64,000 nucleotides of DNA, taken from the NCBI RefSeq assembly GCF_000355675.1, contig NC_020888.1, positions 531,001 to 595,000 of the forward strand, read 5' to 3'. Of this stretch, positions 17,711-26,604 are shown piece by piece. Both the position numbers and the translations under genes were made by a program. The DNA is from Thalassolituus oleivorans MIL-1. GTDB lineage: Bacteria > Pseudomonadota > Gammaproteobacteria > Pseudomonadales > Oceanobacteraceae. A model generated the notes under the pieces. The model made no database searches and was not told the DNA's origin. It saw nothing but the letters and a program-made list of their open reading frames with translations. Numbering within the stretch: the stretch's first letter is position 1; each line of letters begins with the position of its first letter.

Positions 17711-18355
17711 ATGCCCAATCAAACCGCTACCTGTCCGGTAGGAGAGTTAAGTTGTCCTCTGGTTGATGAAGTGGTGCACTTGCGTCAGCAAGTGATTACC
17801 GATCCGCTAACGGGCTTATTCAACGTCCGCCATTTTCGTGAAATGCTCGAACAAGAGTTAGAGCGTACTCAGCGAACTCGTATGTCGACCGCAGTGATGA
17901 TGATCGATTTGGATCATTTCAAACGCATTAATGACAGCTATGGTCACGAAGAAGGTAATACTGTCTTACGTCATACCGCCCGTCTAATTGAAGCGATGAC
18001 ACGTCGATTGGACGTACGTTGTCGATATGGTGGTGAGGAATTTGTCGTTATTTTGCCATCGACGGAGTTGGCCGTAGCCAAGCGAGTTGCCGAGCGCGTA
18101 CGATCAGCTCTGGCGTCTACGCCGGTTGATATTAGCGAAAACTCAATTACCGTGACGGCCAGCATTGGTTTGGCTATCTGTCGGGTCGATGAATATCTTG
18201 GCGCAGCCCAGTTGGTGCAAGAAGCTGATAAATGGCTGTATGAAGCGAAACGGCAGGGCCGTAATCGCGTTTGTTTCAATACTCCCGTTCAGCGCGACCA
18301 AGGCGTAAGCCAAGACGAAAAAGATGCTATACGTGGTTTATTCGGTGGCGATTAA
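17711..18355 (+). CDS. Diguanylate cyclase (GGDEF domain)
   Basis: A 214-residue soluble protein consisting of a short N-terminal region with two cysteines (ATCPVGELSCPL) and a GGDEF domain (about residues 31-185). TDPLTGLFNVRHF, MIDLDHFKRINDSYGHEEGN and the active site RYGGEEF are intact, as is an inhibitory I-site RRLD five residues before GGEEF. It should make cyclic di-GMP under product feedback. No sensory domain is present apart from the short N-terminus, where the cysteines may have a role. Its stop codon overlaps that of the convergent AraC gene. Confidence 0.9.
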   Translation: MPNQTATCPVGELSCPLVDEVVHLRQQVITDPLTGLFNVRHFREMLEQELERTQRTRMSTAVMMIDLDHFKRINDSYGHEEGNTVLRHTARLIEAMTRRLDVRCRYGGEEFVVILPSTELAVAKRVAERVRSALASTPVDISENSITVTASIGLAICRVDEYLGAAQLVQEADKWLYEAKRQGRNRVCFNTPVQRDQGVSQDEKDAIRGLFGGD

Positions 18356-19362
18356 CGTTTGCGATATTGTGCCGGTGTAATGCCATGCCATTTCTTAAAC
18401 GCACGAATAAATGCTGCAGACTCGGTATATCCGAGTAATAAAGCGATTTGTTCGACACTGGTTTTACTGTTGTCGAGTAATTTACAGGCTTTTTCAGAGC
18501 GTACTTTGTCCAATAATTGTTGATATGTAGTTCCTTCTTCTTTTAAATCACGACGAAATTGTCGTTCGCTACTACTAAACGATTCCGCACAATCTTTTAT
18601 CGCCGGCAACTCCTCCTTAAACATTTCTAAGTGGTGCTTTACTCGCTCCGCTAGAGTACCGTTATTGACCTGACTACGTTTGCTTAATAATTCATCGCAT
18701 TGTTGGCGATACAGTGTTAATGCCGTTGTATTCGCGTTGGGCAGTGTTTTTTTCAAAATATCGCCAGGAATTAAAAAACGAATAACATCAGTGCCAAATT
18801 TAACAGGGCATTGAAATTGTTTTTCGTAAAATTCGGCTTCTAATGGTTTTGGATAAGGGATGCAAATTTCTAATGGGTGGGTGTGTTGCCCGATCATTGT
18901 TTGCATTAAATTTAAAAATTGAAAGGTGCCTGCAACGTCGCGATCAATCACAAAACGATGCAAATGCTCAGGGACACGATAGGGCGTTAGAATGATGCTC
19001 GCATTCTCACCATCCAGCTCGAAACTTATTTTACTGAACAAATAGCTCATTTCTTGGTAGCGAATACCGAGTTGGATTGACTCGTAAACCGTGCTGCAGC
19101 TCATCAACATCATGGCGTAAGCGCCATATCCTGATAGTCCGAAGGTCGAACCGATTTTTACAGCGGCTAATGGGTCATGACTTAGATCAATAAACAGGTC
19201 GGAAAGTATCGCCAATTCGTCGGCCTGACTGATTACCGCATTACCATCAAATTGATCTTTGCGCATGCCGTGCCGCGCCAGTATTGGCGCGGGGTCGAGA
19301 CCATAATTGCGTTGAATTTGGTCGATGGTAAAACTGAGTGCAAGGATAGATCTAAGAGTCAT
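18352..19362 (-). CDS. AraC-family transcriptional regulator
   Basis: A 336-residue regulator with an N-terminal Arabinose_bd-type domain (PF12625, about residues 20-200: LGPAPILARHGMRKDQFD-like start, GLSGYGAYAMMLMSC) and a C-terminal double HTH (about 235-336) ending with ALLLGYTESAAFIRAFKKWHGITPAQYR, the family signature. It is divergent from the Baeyer-Villiger monooxygenase gene, with 103 bp between the starts, so it very probably controls that gene. The inducer would be a ketone or lipid-like substrate (inference). Confidence 0.87.
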   Translation of the reverse strand: MTLRSILALSFTIDQIQRNYGLDPAPILARHGMRKDQFDGNAVISQADELAILSDLFIDLSHDPLAAVKIGSTFGLSGYGAYAMMLMSCSTVYESIQLGIRYQEMSYLFSKISFELDGENASIILTPYRVPEHLHRFVIDRDVAGTFQFLNLMQTMIGQHTHPLEICIPYPKPLEAEFYEKQFQCPVKFGTDVIRFLIPGDILKKTLPNANTTALTLYRQQCDELLSKRSQVNNGTLAERVKHHLEMFKEELPAIKDCAESFSSSERQFRRDLKEEGTTYQQLLDKVRSEKACKLLDNSKTSVEQIALLLGYTESAAFIRAFKKWHGITPAQYRKR

Positions 19363-19465
19363 AGTGGCCGAATATGTTAATTTTTAGAAATTCTGGACAT
19401 AGTTTGCCGTGGTCGCTCGGCAGTACATTGGATAAATCATAACAACGAACGAAAGGTTTATCACA

Positions 19466-21046
19466 ATGACGGATATTAAACGTACTCTACCAAAATACAC
19501 AGAAGTCGTTATTGTCGGTGGCGGTTTGGGTGGCCTAGCAATGGGTATCCAACTACAAAAACATGGCATTAATGACTACATTATCGTTGAGAAAGATGTC
19601 GAAGTTGGCGGTTCATGGCGCGACAATTCTTACCCAGGTTGCGCGTGTGATGTTCAGTCACATCTTTATTCATTTTCGTTCACGAATAAATCAGATTGGA
19701 CGAAACGCTATGCTCCATGGGATGAAATCCAAGATTATATTCTAGCAACTGTGAGTGAGTATAACGTACGCCCTAATATTCGCTTTGGTCTTGAAGTGAA
19801 TAGTTCAGTTTTCGACGAAAAAACCGCGACGTGGACAGTAGGCACAGCTGACGGCCAAACGGTTAAATGTAAGTACTTCATTTTAGCGACGGGCCCGTTA
19901 CACCATCCACAAATTCCAAATATTCCGGGTCTTGATACATTCAAAGGTAAGGTAATGCATTCCGCACGCTGGGATCATGGTTACGATTTGAAAGGTAAAA
20001 AGGTTGCCTCCATAGGTACAGGCGGTAGCGCGATTCAGTATGTACCTGAAATTGCGCCGGATGTTGAGCGTTTAGATGTGTATCAGCGCAGTGCCGCTTG
20101 GGTTATTCCACGCGATGAGCGCAAGTACAGCAAAGCGAGCAAGTGGGTATTTGAAAAATTCCCGTCACTGCGTCGCTTATACCGCGCCCGTTTATACATG
20201 ACGAATGAAATGCGCGTTTGGCCAATTTTTCACCCTAGTATTGCTGTTGTTGCAGAGTTCTTTGCTAAACAGTTTATTCGTGCGCAAGTGAAAGATCCGG
20301 TGGTGCGTAAAAAACTAACACCCGATTATATGCTCGGTTGTAAGCGTATTTTGATTTCGAATAAATGGTATCCAGCCTTTAATCGGGACAATGTTGATTT
20401 AATTACCGATGGCATTAAAGAGATTCGTGAACATAGTATCGTTGATAGCAATGGTGTTGAGCGCGAAGTAGATACCATTATTTTAGGCACAGGTTTTATT
20501 GTTGATCCTCGTGGTTATATGAATAAATTCAACCTGAAAGGCTTGCCGGGTCACGATATTTTAGAAGACTGGAAAGACGGTGCTGAAGCCTATTTAGGTA
20601 ACACCGTCACTGGGTATCCAAATATGTTCCAATTAGTGGGGCCGAACGCTGGCTTAGGACATAATTCGATCTTGTTTATGATTGAATCTCAAGTGCACTA
20701 CATTCTTCAGTGTATGAAAGAAGTTCAGAAGCGCGATGTGGGTTACTTAAATGTGAAGAAAGAAGCGCAAGTGGAATTTAACGAAGAGATGCAATCTCGC
20801 ATTAAAGGTTCCGTTTGGACTTCAGGCTGTAAGAGCTGGTATCAGCAAGCGGATGGTAAAAACTTCGCTTTATGGCCTTCGTCAACTATGGAGTTCTACC
20901 GTCGTAACCGTAATGTTATTGCTCGCCACTACGAGTGGGTGAAAGTTGAAGCCAAGCCGCAAGCCACTGTGCAGCTTGGTTCGAAGGAGCGCGTTGTTGC
21001 TAAAGCTAAAAGTAAGACGGCTGCAGCGAAGGAAGTCAGCGCGTGA
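19466..21046 (+). CDS. Flavin-containing Baeyer-Villiger monooxygenase
   Basis: A 526-residue FAD/NADPH enzyme. It has the N-terminal FAD fingerprint VIVGGGLGGLAMGIQL (residues about 12-27), the Baeyer-Villiger motif FKGKVMHSARW near 158-168 (consensus FxGxxxHxxxW), and the NADPH fingerprint SIGTGGSAIQ near 178-187. Such enzymes insert oxygen next to a ketone to make esters or lactones. The C-terminal 25 residues are Ala/Lys-rich and probably disordered. An AAAGG site lies about 8 bases before ATG. A strong terminator follows, so it is monocistronic under the divergent AraC protein. Confidence 0.9.
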   Translation: MTDIKRTLPKYTEVVIVGGGLGGLAMGIQLQKHGINDYIIVEKDVEVGGSWRDNSYPGCACDVQSHLYSFSFTNKSDWTKRYAPWDEIQDYILATVSEYNVRPNIRFGLEVNSSVFDEKTATWTVGTADGQTVKCKYFILATGPLHHPQIPNIPGLDTFKGKVMHSARWDHGYDLKGKKVASIGTGGSAIQYVPEIAPDVERLDVYQRSAAWVIPRDERKYSKASKWVFEKFPSLRRLYRARLYMTNEMRVWPIFHPSIAVVAEFFAKQFIRAQVKDPVVRKKLTPDYMLGCKRILISNKWYPAFNRDNVDLITDGIKEIREHSIVDSNGVEREVDTIILGTGFIVDPRGYMNKFNLKGLPGHDILEDWKDGAEAYLGNTVTGYPNMFQLVGPNAGLGHNSILFMIESQVHYILQCMKEVQKRDVGYLNVKKEAQVEFNEEMQSRIKGSVWTSGCKSWYQQADGKNFALWPSSTMEFYRRNRNVIARHYEWVKVEAKPQATVQLGSKERVVAKAKSKTAAAKEVSA

Positions 21047-21054
21047 TGCAAGAT

Positions 21055-21088
21055 CAACTCAAAAAGCCCGTCATAACTTTTTGAGTTG
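21055..21088 (+). terminator. Hairpin downstream of the monooxygenase
   Basis: An 11-bp perfect inverted repeat, CAACTCAAAAA and TTTTTGAGTTG, with a 12-base loop begins 8 bases after the stop codon. It could slow polymerase or stabilise the 3' end ahead of the stronger terminator that follows. Confidence 0.5.
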
Positions 21089-21115
21089 AATGTTTGAGTC
21101 CTGATAGACCTCTTT

Positions 21116-21143
21116 GGGCGTTATTATTAACGCCCTTTTTTTT
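21116..21143 (+). terminator. Rho-independent terminator
   Basis: GGGCGTTA pairs with TAACGCCC around a 4-base loop, followed by eight T residues. It ends the monooxygenase transcript. It overlaps the last codons of the convergent panE gene. Confidence 0.9.
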
Positions 21144-22164
21144 GTTCAATTTTTTTCTTTTCTTTCTTGATGGCTTTTTCAATCTCAGAGGACGACAAAC
21201 CCTCATGCCGTTGATGGTGTTCTACTTGGTGTATGAGAGTGCACAATGCGGCATTCACTGGCGCATCTATACCAAGCTTACTTGCAGCTTTAACCACAGC
21301 ACCGTTTAAGTATTCAACCTCGGTTAAGCGCCCTAAGTGTAGATCTTCCCACATAGAAGAACGCGCTTGAGGGTCTATAGCCAGCATGCTCGCTGCTAGT
21401 TTTTTAAATAACCAATCAGGAAAATTCATTAGCGGAGGTAACCAGCGCGCAGGTAGTCGCGTTAGTTTTGGTAGGTTTAGATTTTTTGCTTTAGCGACAA
21501 CCAGTAATTCCGTCATTGCAGCACTTAAAATGCGACGATATCCAGCGTGTTCTAATTCAGTTTTAAGCGGCAAGCCAGAGAGTGCGTTAATCGCATTGTT
21601 TAAATTTAACTGTAACTTAGCCCAAACGATAGCTTCGTAATCTGAGTTGGATAGTAATTGAATATTGGTTTTTGCAAACGCTGAGGTTAATGCAGCGCGA
21701 ATGGTATCGTTAGGCTCGCAGTAAATAGCGCCTTCCGTTCCGCGATGAAAGCGACCCTCACCTAGAGGAGCAACGTTAAAGCCAACGATTCCCCTAAGGA
21801 TGTTAAGTGTGGGGCATATACGTTTAATGATGGCATCACTGCCTAAGCCGTTTTGTAGACACAACACAAGGGTTCCAGCTTTACAGTACTGGTGGAGTAA
21901 TTGGGCCGACTCTTCAACGGCGAGGCACTTAACGGTAAGGAGTACTATGTCAGCATCGGCGAGAGCTTCATTGCTGTCCGTCATGTCAGGAGTGCCAACT
22001 TGCCATTGTTCCTCTTGATAGTCGCTAATCGTCAAACCACCGGCTTGGTGGATATCCGCTATTACTCGCGGCCTAGCGATTAGGGTTGGTGCTAGTCCGC
22101 CAGCCTTGAGGGCTGCTCCTAAATAACATCCGATAGCACCTGCACCAAGAATCACAACCTTCAT
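21127..22164 (-). CDS. panE: 2-dehydropantoate 2-reductase family protein
   Basis: A 345-residue member of the ketopantoate reductase (PanE/ApbA) family. The NADP-binding motif VVILGAGAIGCYLGAALKAGG is at the very N-terminus, LLTVKCLAVEESAQLL and LVLCLQNGLG follow near 75-107, and the C-terminal helical domain begins at about 180 with the catalytic-lysine region AIVWAKLQLNLNNAINALSGLP. PanE reduces ketopantoate to pantoate for CoA synthesis; several paralogs of unknown substrate exist, so the assignment to pantothenate synthesis is not certain. The Lys-rich tail lies over the convergent terminator. It follows the YaiI gene after 2 bp. Confidence 0.8.
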   Translation of the reverse strand: MKVVILGAGAIGCYLGAALKAGGLAPTLIARPRVIADIHQAGGLTISDYQEEQWQVGTPDMTDSNEALADADIVLLTVKCLAVEESAQLLHQYCKAGTLVLCLQNGLGSDAIIKRICPTLNILRGIVGFNVAPLGEGRFHRGTEGAIYCEPNDTIRAALTSAFAKTNIQLLSNSDYEAIVWAKLQLNLNNAINALSGLPLKTELEHAGYRRILSAAMTELLVVAKAKNLNLPKLTRLPARWLPPLMNFPDWLFKKLAASMLAIDPQARSSMWEDLHLGRLTEVEYLNGAVVKAASKLGIDAPVNAALCTLIHQVEHHQRHEGLSSSEIEKAIKKEKKKIEQKKGR

Positions 22165-22166
22165 AG

Positions 22167-22622
22167 CTAAGCCTTACGTTGGCGGGTTAACCAACGATCT
22201 AGAGAATTGGCGAATTGTTGCTTGTCGCGGTCAGAGAAGGCCGCAGGCCCCCCACTTTGTACACCACTTGAGCGCAAGGTTTCCATAAAATCACGCATAT
22301 TGAGACGCTGACGAATGGTTTCTGCTGTATAGGTTTCTCCGCGATTGTTAATCACAGTAATAGCACGTTCCATTAATTCTGCTGCCAGTGGAATATCTTG
22401 CGTAATCACTAGATCGCCGTCTTCTGCACGCTGCACTATGACGTTGTCAGCAACATCAAAGCCTGCTTCGACTTGAACTGTATGGATATGTGGGCAGGGT
22501 GTAACAGGTACACGGTGGTTGGCGACAAAGTAGGTGGTAATCGCAGTGCGGATAGCCGCTTTGCAAATAACTTCACGTATCGGTTTTGGTGTCGCATCTG
22601 CATCCACCCAGATGGTCGGCAT
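22167..22622 (-). CDS. YaiI/YqxD family protein (DUF188)
   Basis: About 151 residues from the ATG at 22622 ([19 protein letters not shown]), typical of the UPF0178/DUF188 family. Further matches are [46 protein letters not shown] and [10 protein letters not shown]. The fold resembles PIN/NYN nucleases with acidic residues at D6, D8, D75-like and D90-like positions, but the function is unknown. An alternative ATG is 9 bases upstream. It forms an operon with the panE-like gene. Confidence 0.85.
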   Translation of the reverse strand: MPTIWVDADATPKPIREVICKAAIRTAITTYFVANHRVPVTPCPHIHTVQVEAGFDVADNVIVQRAEDGDLVITQDIPLAAELMERAITVINNRGETYTAETIRQRLNMRDFMETLRSSGVQSGGPAAFSDRDKQQFANSLDRWLTRQRKA

Positions 22623-22792
22623 ACAAGTCATCTCTCAACTAAACTGAAGGTTAACGATAGTGCATTATGGCAGAATACAACCCGACTTTCGCAGCCATAT
22701 AAAGTGAATGGCATACTTGCACCTGTCCTAGCTGGTCATCCAGATCCATAGTTATGAAGTTGGAACAGGTTCCGCGTCTTTAGGAGTGCAGC

Positions 22793-23641
22793 ATGTCAGT
22801 CATTACACCAGAGATACAACCGCGTCGCATGGCGATTCCGTTTGATTCACTGACGCAACGTTTTTTCTTCCTTGATAATCCATTATTGAGCGTCTTTGTG
22901 GGCGCATTATCGTCAACGTTTCCACCTGGTGAAGCGGAGTTTATTGCTTCGGTTCGTTTGTATCGTGACAAAGTGACATCACCAGAATTACAGGAACAAA
23001 TTCGTGGTTTTATTGGCCAAGAAGGACATCATAGTCATCAGCATAAGCGCGCGAATGAAGTACTTCGTGACTTAGGCATTGACGCTGTGCGTTTAGAAAA
23101 GAGTTTAGAGCGCGAAATTAAACGGCGCTTACATGAGGGGAAAGCTAAACCTAAGTTTCGTTTAGCGTTAACGGTTGGCATGGAGCACTTAACGGCAATT
23201 TTAGCTGAGCATGTGTTGACCAATCCCGAGATCTTCGACGGCTTAGATGATTCGGTAAAAGAGTTACTTTATTGGCATGCTGTCGAAGAGATTGAGCACA
23301 AGGCCGTAGCTTTCGATGTATTCATGAGTACCGAAGGAGATCAGGCGTATTTACGTCGCGTTTTACGTTTTGCAACCCTTATGTTTTCTGTTCGCATCAG
23401 CCTATATATGGTTGCGCTATTGTGGTGGTCGAAAAAACGACCAACGTGGCGCGATATAAAAGAATTCTATAAATTCCTTTTTGGTAAAAAAGGAATGATT
23501 AGTGGCGTTCGTAGTAATTATAAAGACTTTTTTAAAGCGGGCTTTCATCCTTGGGATCACGAGAATACCGATTTAATAGAACGCTGGAAGAAAGAGTTCT
23601 ATCGCGAAGAACACGATCAAGGGCGAGAAAAAACGGCCTAG
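22793..23641 (+). CDS. Metal-dependent hydrolase, PF10118 family (copy 1)
   Basis: A 282-residue protein of the PF10118 'predicted metal-dependent hydrolase' family. A ferritin-like or related all-helical fold is suggested by GFIGQEGHHSHQHKRANE (residues about 67-84) and YWHAVEEIEHKAVAFDVF near 160-177, which supply Glu and His residues for a di-metal site. A hydrophobic segment lies near 190-215. The reaction is not known; members often neighbour fatty acid or alkane genes, as here (copy 2 and an acyl-CoA synthetase follow). An AGGAG site precedes the ATG by 7 bases. Confidence 0.8.
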   Translation: MSVITPEIQPRRMAIPFDSLTQRFFFLDNPLLSVFVGALSSTFPPGEAEFIASVRLYRDKVTSPELQEQIRGFIGQEGHHSHQHKRANEVLRDLGIDAVRLEKSLEREIKRRLHEGKAKPKFRLALTVGMEHLTAILAEHVLTNPEIFDGLDDSVKELLYWHAVEEIEHKAVAFDVFMSTEGDQAYLRRVLRFATLMFSVRISLYMVALLWWSKKRPTWRDIKEFYKFLFGKKGMISGVRSNYKDFFKAGFHPWDHENTDLIERWKKEFYREEHDQGREKTA

Positions 23642-23650
23642 TTATATCTC

Positions 23651-23691
23651 GTTATAAGTCGTAGTGTTCTGTTGAAACTACGACTTATAAC
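23651..23691 (+). terminator. Perfect 15-bp inverted repeat after PF10118 copy 1
   Basis: GTTATAAGTCGTAGT pairs with ACTACGACTTATAAC around an 11-base loop, 10 bases after the stop codon. No T-tract follows, so it may act as a 3'-end stabiliser rather than a classical terminator. Confidence 0.55.
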
Positions 23692-23839
23692 GTCATGCCC
23701 CTTTCTTGTATCGCTCCGAATGCTTTGAAACCACAGTATTTTGTTTGTATTCCACCTGTCTCATTCTTCGGTCATCGTCGATACTTATTCTCGTGCTAAC
23801 GCAAGAATAAATCTAACGATGCTCTTTTGGGAGAACGGT

Positions 23840-24718
23840 ATGAACGCTACAGTAACCAATCTGGATATCAAACCAGAAATTAAGCCTCGCCATATGTCGA
23901 TGCCTTTTGAGCAAATTGATACGCCGTATTTTTTTGCTGGTAATGCTTTGTTGTCGACTTTTTTCGCAGCATTATCGTCAACATTTCCCGCGGGGGAAGG
24001 TGAGTTCATCGCGTCTGTACGTTTATATCGAGACAAAGTAAAAGACCCGTTATTGCAAGAACAAATTCGCGGTTTTATCGGTCAAGAAGGGCATCACAGT
24101 CGTCAGCATCAGCGCGCAAATGAAGTGTTGCGTGATCTTGGTTTGGATGCTGTTGCTTTAGATAAGCATTTAGAAAGCTACATAGCCCGTCGTGTGCATA
24201 AACATTCGCCGAAATTCCGCTTGGCGACAACGGTCGGCATGGAGCATTTAACGGCGATTTTAGCGGAACATATTTTAACGTATCCAGAAACGGTAGAAAC
24301 GCTTTCTGAGCCAGTAAAAGATTTATTGTACTGGCATGCGGTCGAAGAGATTGAACATAAGGCTGTGGCCTTCGACACCTTTATGTCGATTGAAAACGAC
24401 CAAAAATATTTGCGCCGCATGATGGTGTGGGCGACGCTATTTTTTATTCATCGTATCAGCTGGTATATGGGCAAGCTGTTATGGCAGCAAAAGAAGTTAC
24501 CCTCTTGGTCGGATATCAAAGGCTTTGCCGGTTTTATGTTCGGTAAAAAGGGTATGTTCACAGGTATTACTAAGAACTATTTAGACTTCTACAAAAAAGG
24601 CTTCCATCCTTGGGATCATGAGAATCGTGATTTGATTGAGCGTTGGAAGACAGAGTTCTATCGCGAAGAGCAGGATGTTGGTGCGCAACGGGCTGCTGAG
24701 AAAACAAAGAGCGCTTAG
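23840..24718 (+). CDS. Metal-dependent hydrolase, PF10118 family (copy 2)
   Basis: A 292-residue paralog of the preceding gene, clearly from tandem duplication: it shares the RHMSMPFEQIDTPYFF-type start, FIGQEGHHSRQHQRANEVLRDLG, VGMEHLTAILAEH, LYWHAVEEIEHKAVAFDTF and the closing KGFHPWDHENRDLIERWK. All likely metal ligands (Glu, His) are kept. Start chosen at 23840 because a GGGAG site sits 7 bases upstream; the open frame continues upstream without a ribosome site. Its own promoter region (about 200 bp) separates it from copy 1. Confidence 0.8.
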   Translation: MNATVTNLDIKPEIKPRHMSMPFEQIDTPYFFAGNALLSTFFAALSSTFPAGEGEFIASVRLYRDKVKDPLLQEQIRGFIGQEGHHSRQHQRANEVLRDLGLDAVALDKHLESYIARRVHKHSPKFRLATTVGMEHLTAILAEHILTYPETVETLSEPVKDLLYWHAVEEIEHKAVAFDTFMSIENDQKYLRRMMVWATLFFIHRISWYMGKLLWQQKKLPSWSDIKGFAGFMFGKKGMFTGITKNYLDFYKKGFHPWDHENRDLIERWKTEFYREEQDVGAQRAAEKTKSA

Positions 24719-24911
24719 ATCATACTTTTGGTCGTCACTATGGCTGGCTTCGGCCAGCTATCTACAAGGGTGGTTGCACTAGCGCCTTTAGCGGCCATTT
24801 TTTCGTGTTTTTTACTTACATTTTGGCAACATAGCCACCTTGAGTTTCAGGTCTAATCCACCTATGGTATTCGTCATAAAAAAATAATGCAGAATACCCG
24901 AGGAGATACGT

Positions 24912-26543
24912 ATGTTAGGCCAGATGATGGATCGTCAGCTGCTGATTTCAGGCTTGCTGGAACACGCAGAGACTACCCACCCCCATTCTGAAATTGTAAG
25001 CCGCCGCTGTGAAGGCGATATACATCGCTACACCATGAAAGATGCTGCGGAACGTGCGCGTAAAGTCGCTAACGTATTAACTCGATTTGGCATTCAGCAA
25101 GGTGATCGCGTGGCGACGCTGGCTTGGAACAACTACCGCCACTTTGAGATGTACTTTGGTGTTTCGGGCTTTGGTGCTGTTTTACACACGATTAATCCGC
25201 GCCTGTTCGCCGAACAGCTTATCTATATTGTTAATCACGCAGAAGATAGGTTTATCTTCGTTGATTTAACTTTCGTACCATTATTAGAAGCCATTAAAGA
25301 TCACATTACCGGCGTTGAAGGCTTTGTCATTCTGTGTGACGAAAACAAGATGCCGGACACTAGCTTGCCTAACGCTATGTGTTACGAAACTCTACTGGCT
25401 GCTGAGTCGTCTGACTTTGCTTGGCCTGAGTTCCCAGAAACTCACGGCGCAAGTATGTGTTACACCTCGGGTACTACGGGTAATCCAAAAGGCGTACTGT
25501 ACAGCCACCGTTCAACCGTATTGCACGCCTTGGCGTCAGTGGGTGATGAAGTGATGGGCTTGTCATCGTCATCATGTTTCTTACCTGTGGTGCCTATGTT
25601 CCATGTTAATGCTTGGGGCACACCTTATTCAGCGTGTATTACCGGAGCTAAGCAGGTTTTCCCTGGCCCTGGTATGGATGGCGCGTCTTTATGGGAATTG
25701 ATTGAAGCTGAGCAGCCAGACTTATTGTTAGGTGTTCCGACGGTATGGTTAATGCTCCTGAATCATATGGATAAAATCGGTAAGAAGCTTGAGTCGGTAG
25801 AAAACGTTATTGTGGGGGGAGCTGCGGCACCGCTGCAAATGATCAAAGATTTTGATCAAAAACACGATGCTTTCTTGATTCATGCATGGGGCATGACGGA
25901 GATGAGCCCAATCGGAACGATTAATGCTCACAACCACATTATGGAAAAACTGCCGCGTGAAGAGCGGTATTTGCTACAACAAAAGCAGGGTCGTCCTGTT
26001 TATGGTGTACAAATTAAAATCATCGATGATGCTGGAAATGAATTGCCGCGCGACGGTAAAACCTTTGGACGTTTGATGGTTAGCGGTCCTTGGATTGTGA
26101 GTAGTTATTATAAAAATGACGATGTGAGTAGCTTTGAAAATGGTTGGTTTGATACCGGCGATGTAGCGACTATCGATGAAAATAATTACATGCAGATTGT
26201 TGATCGCTCTAAAGACGTTATTAAGTCTGGTGGTGAGTGGATCAGCTCCATTGACTTGGAAAACGCTGCGGTTGGTCATCCTGATTTAGCAGAATGCTGC
26301 GTGATTGGCGCTCGTCATCCTAAGTGGGATGAACGACCTATTTTGTTGGCGATTCGCCATCCCGGTGTCGACGTTGATGAAGCGAGTGTACTGGCCTATT
26401 TACAGGATAAAATTGCAAAATGGTGGATGCCTGATGCGGTTATTTTCGTTGAGTCTTTACCGCATACTGCAACAGGTAAACTCTTAAAAATAGATTTACG
26501 CAAAGAGTATGAAAATTACTTAATAGAAAAAGAAAACGCGTAA
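24912..26543 (+). CDS. Acyl-CoA synthetase, AMP-forming (AlkK-like)
   Basis: A 543-residue enzyme of the ANL superfamily that activates medium- or long-chain fatty acids to acyl-CoA. The P-loop-like motif YTSGTTGNPKGV (residues about 182-193), HAWGMTEMSP near 325-334, GWFDTGDVATID near 408-419, the hinge DRSKDVIKSGGEWIS and the catalytic lysine in TATGKLLK near the C-terminus are all present. Overall resemblance is to AlkK/FadD3-like synthetases. GGAG lies 6 bases before the ATG. A hairpin and T-run end the transcript. It probably works on products of the neighbouring oxidation genes. Confidence 0.9.
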   Translation: MLGQMMDRQLLISGLLEHAETTHPHSEIVSRRCEGDIHRYTMKDAAERARKVANVLTRFGIQQGDRVATLAWNNYRHFEMYFGVSGFGAVLHTINPRLFAEQLIYIVNHAEDRFIFVDLTFVPLLEAIKDHITGVEGFVILCDENKMPDTSLPNAMCYETLLAAESSDFAWPEFPETHGASMCYTSGTTGNPKGVLYSHRSTVLHALASVGDEVMGLSSSSCFLPVVPMFHVNAWGTPYSACITGAKQVFPGPGMDGASLWELIEAEQPDLLLGVPTVWLMLLNHMDKIGKKLESVENVIVGGAAAPLQMIKDFDQKHDAFLIHAWGMTEMSPIGTINAHNHIMEKLPREERYLLQQKQGRPVYGVQIKIIDDAGNELPRDGKTFGRLMVSGPWIVSSYYKNDDVSSFENGWFDTGDVATIDENNYMQIVDRSKDVIKSGGEWISSIDLENAAVGHPDLAECCVIGARHPKWDERPILLAIRHPGVDVDEASVLAYLQDKIAKWWMPDAVIFVESLPHTATGKLLKIDLRKEYENYLIEKENA

Positions 26544-26571
26544 TTATTTTTTCTAAATTAAGTGCTATTGA

Positions 26572-26599
26572 AACCCACGTTAATACGTGGGTTTTTTTT
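26572..26599 (+). terminator. Rho-independent terminator
   Basis: AACCCACGT pairs with ACGTGGGTT around a TAAT loop and runs into eight T residues. It ends the acyl-CoA synthetase transcript. Confidence 0.92.
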
Positions 26600-26604
26600 G
26601 CTTA

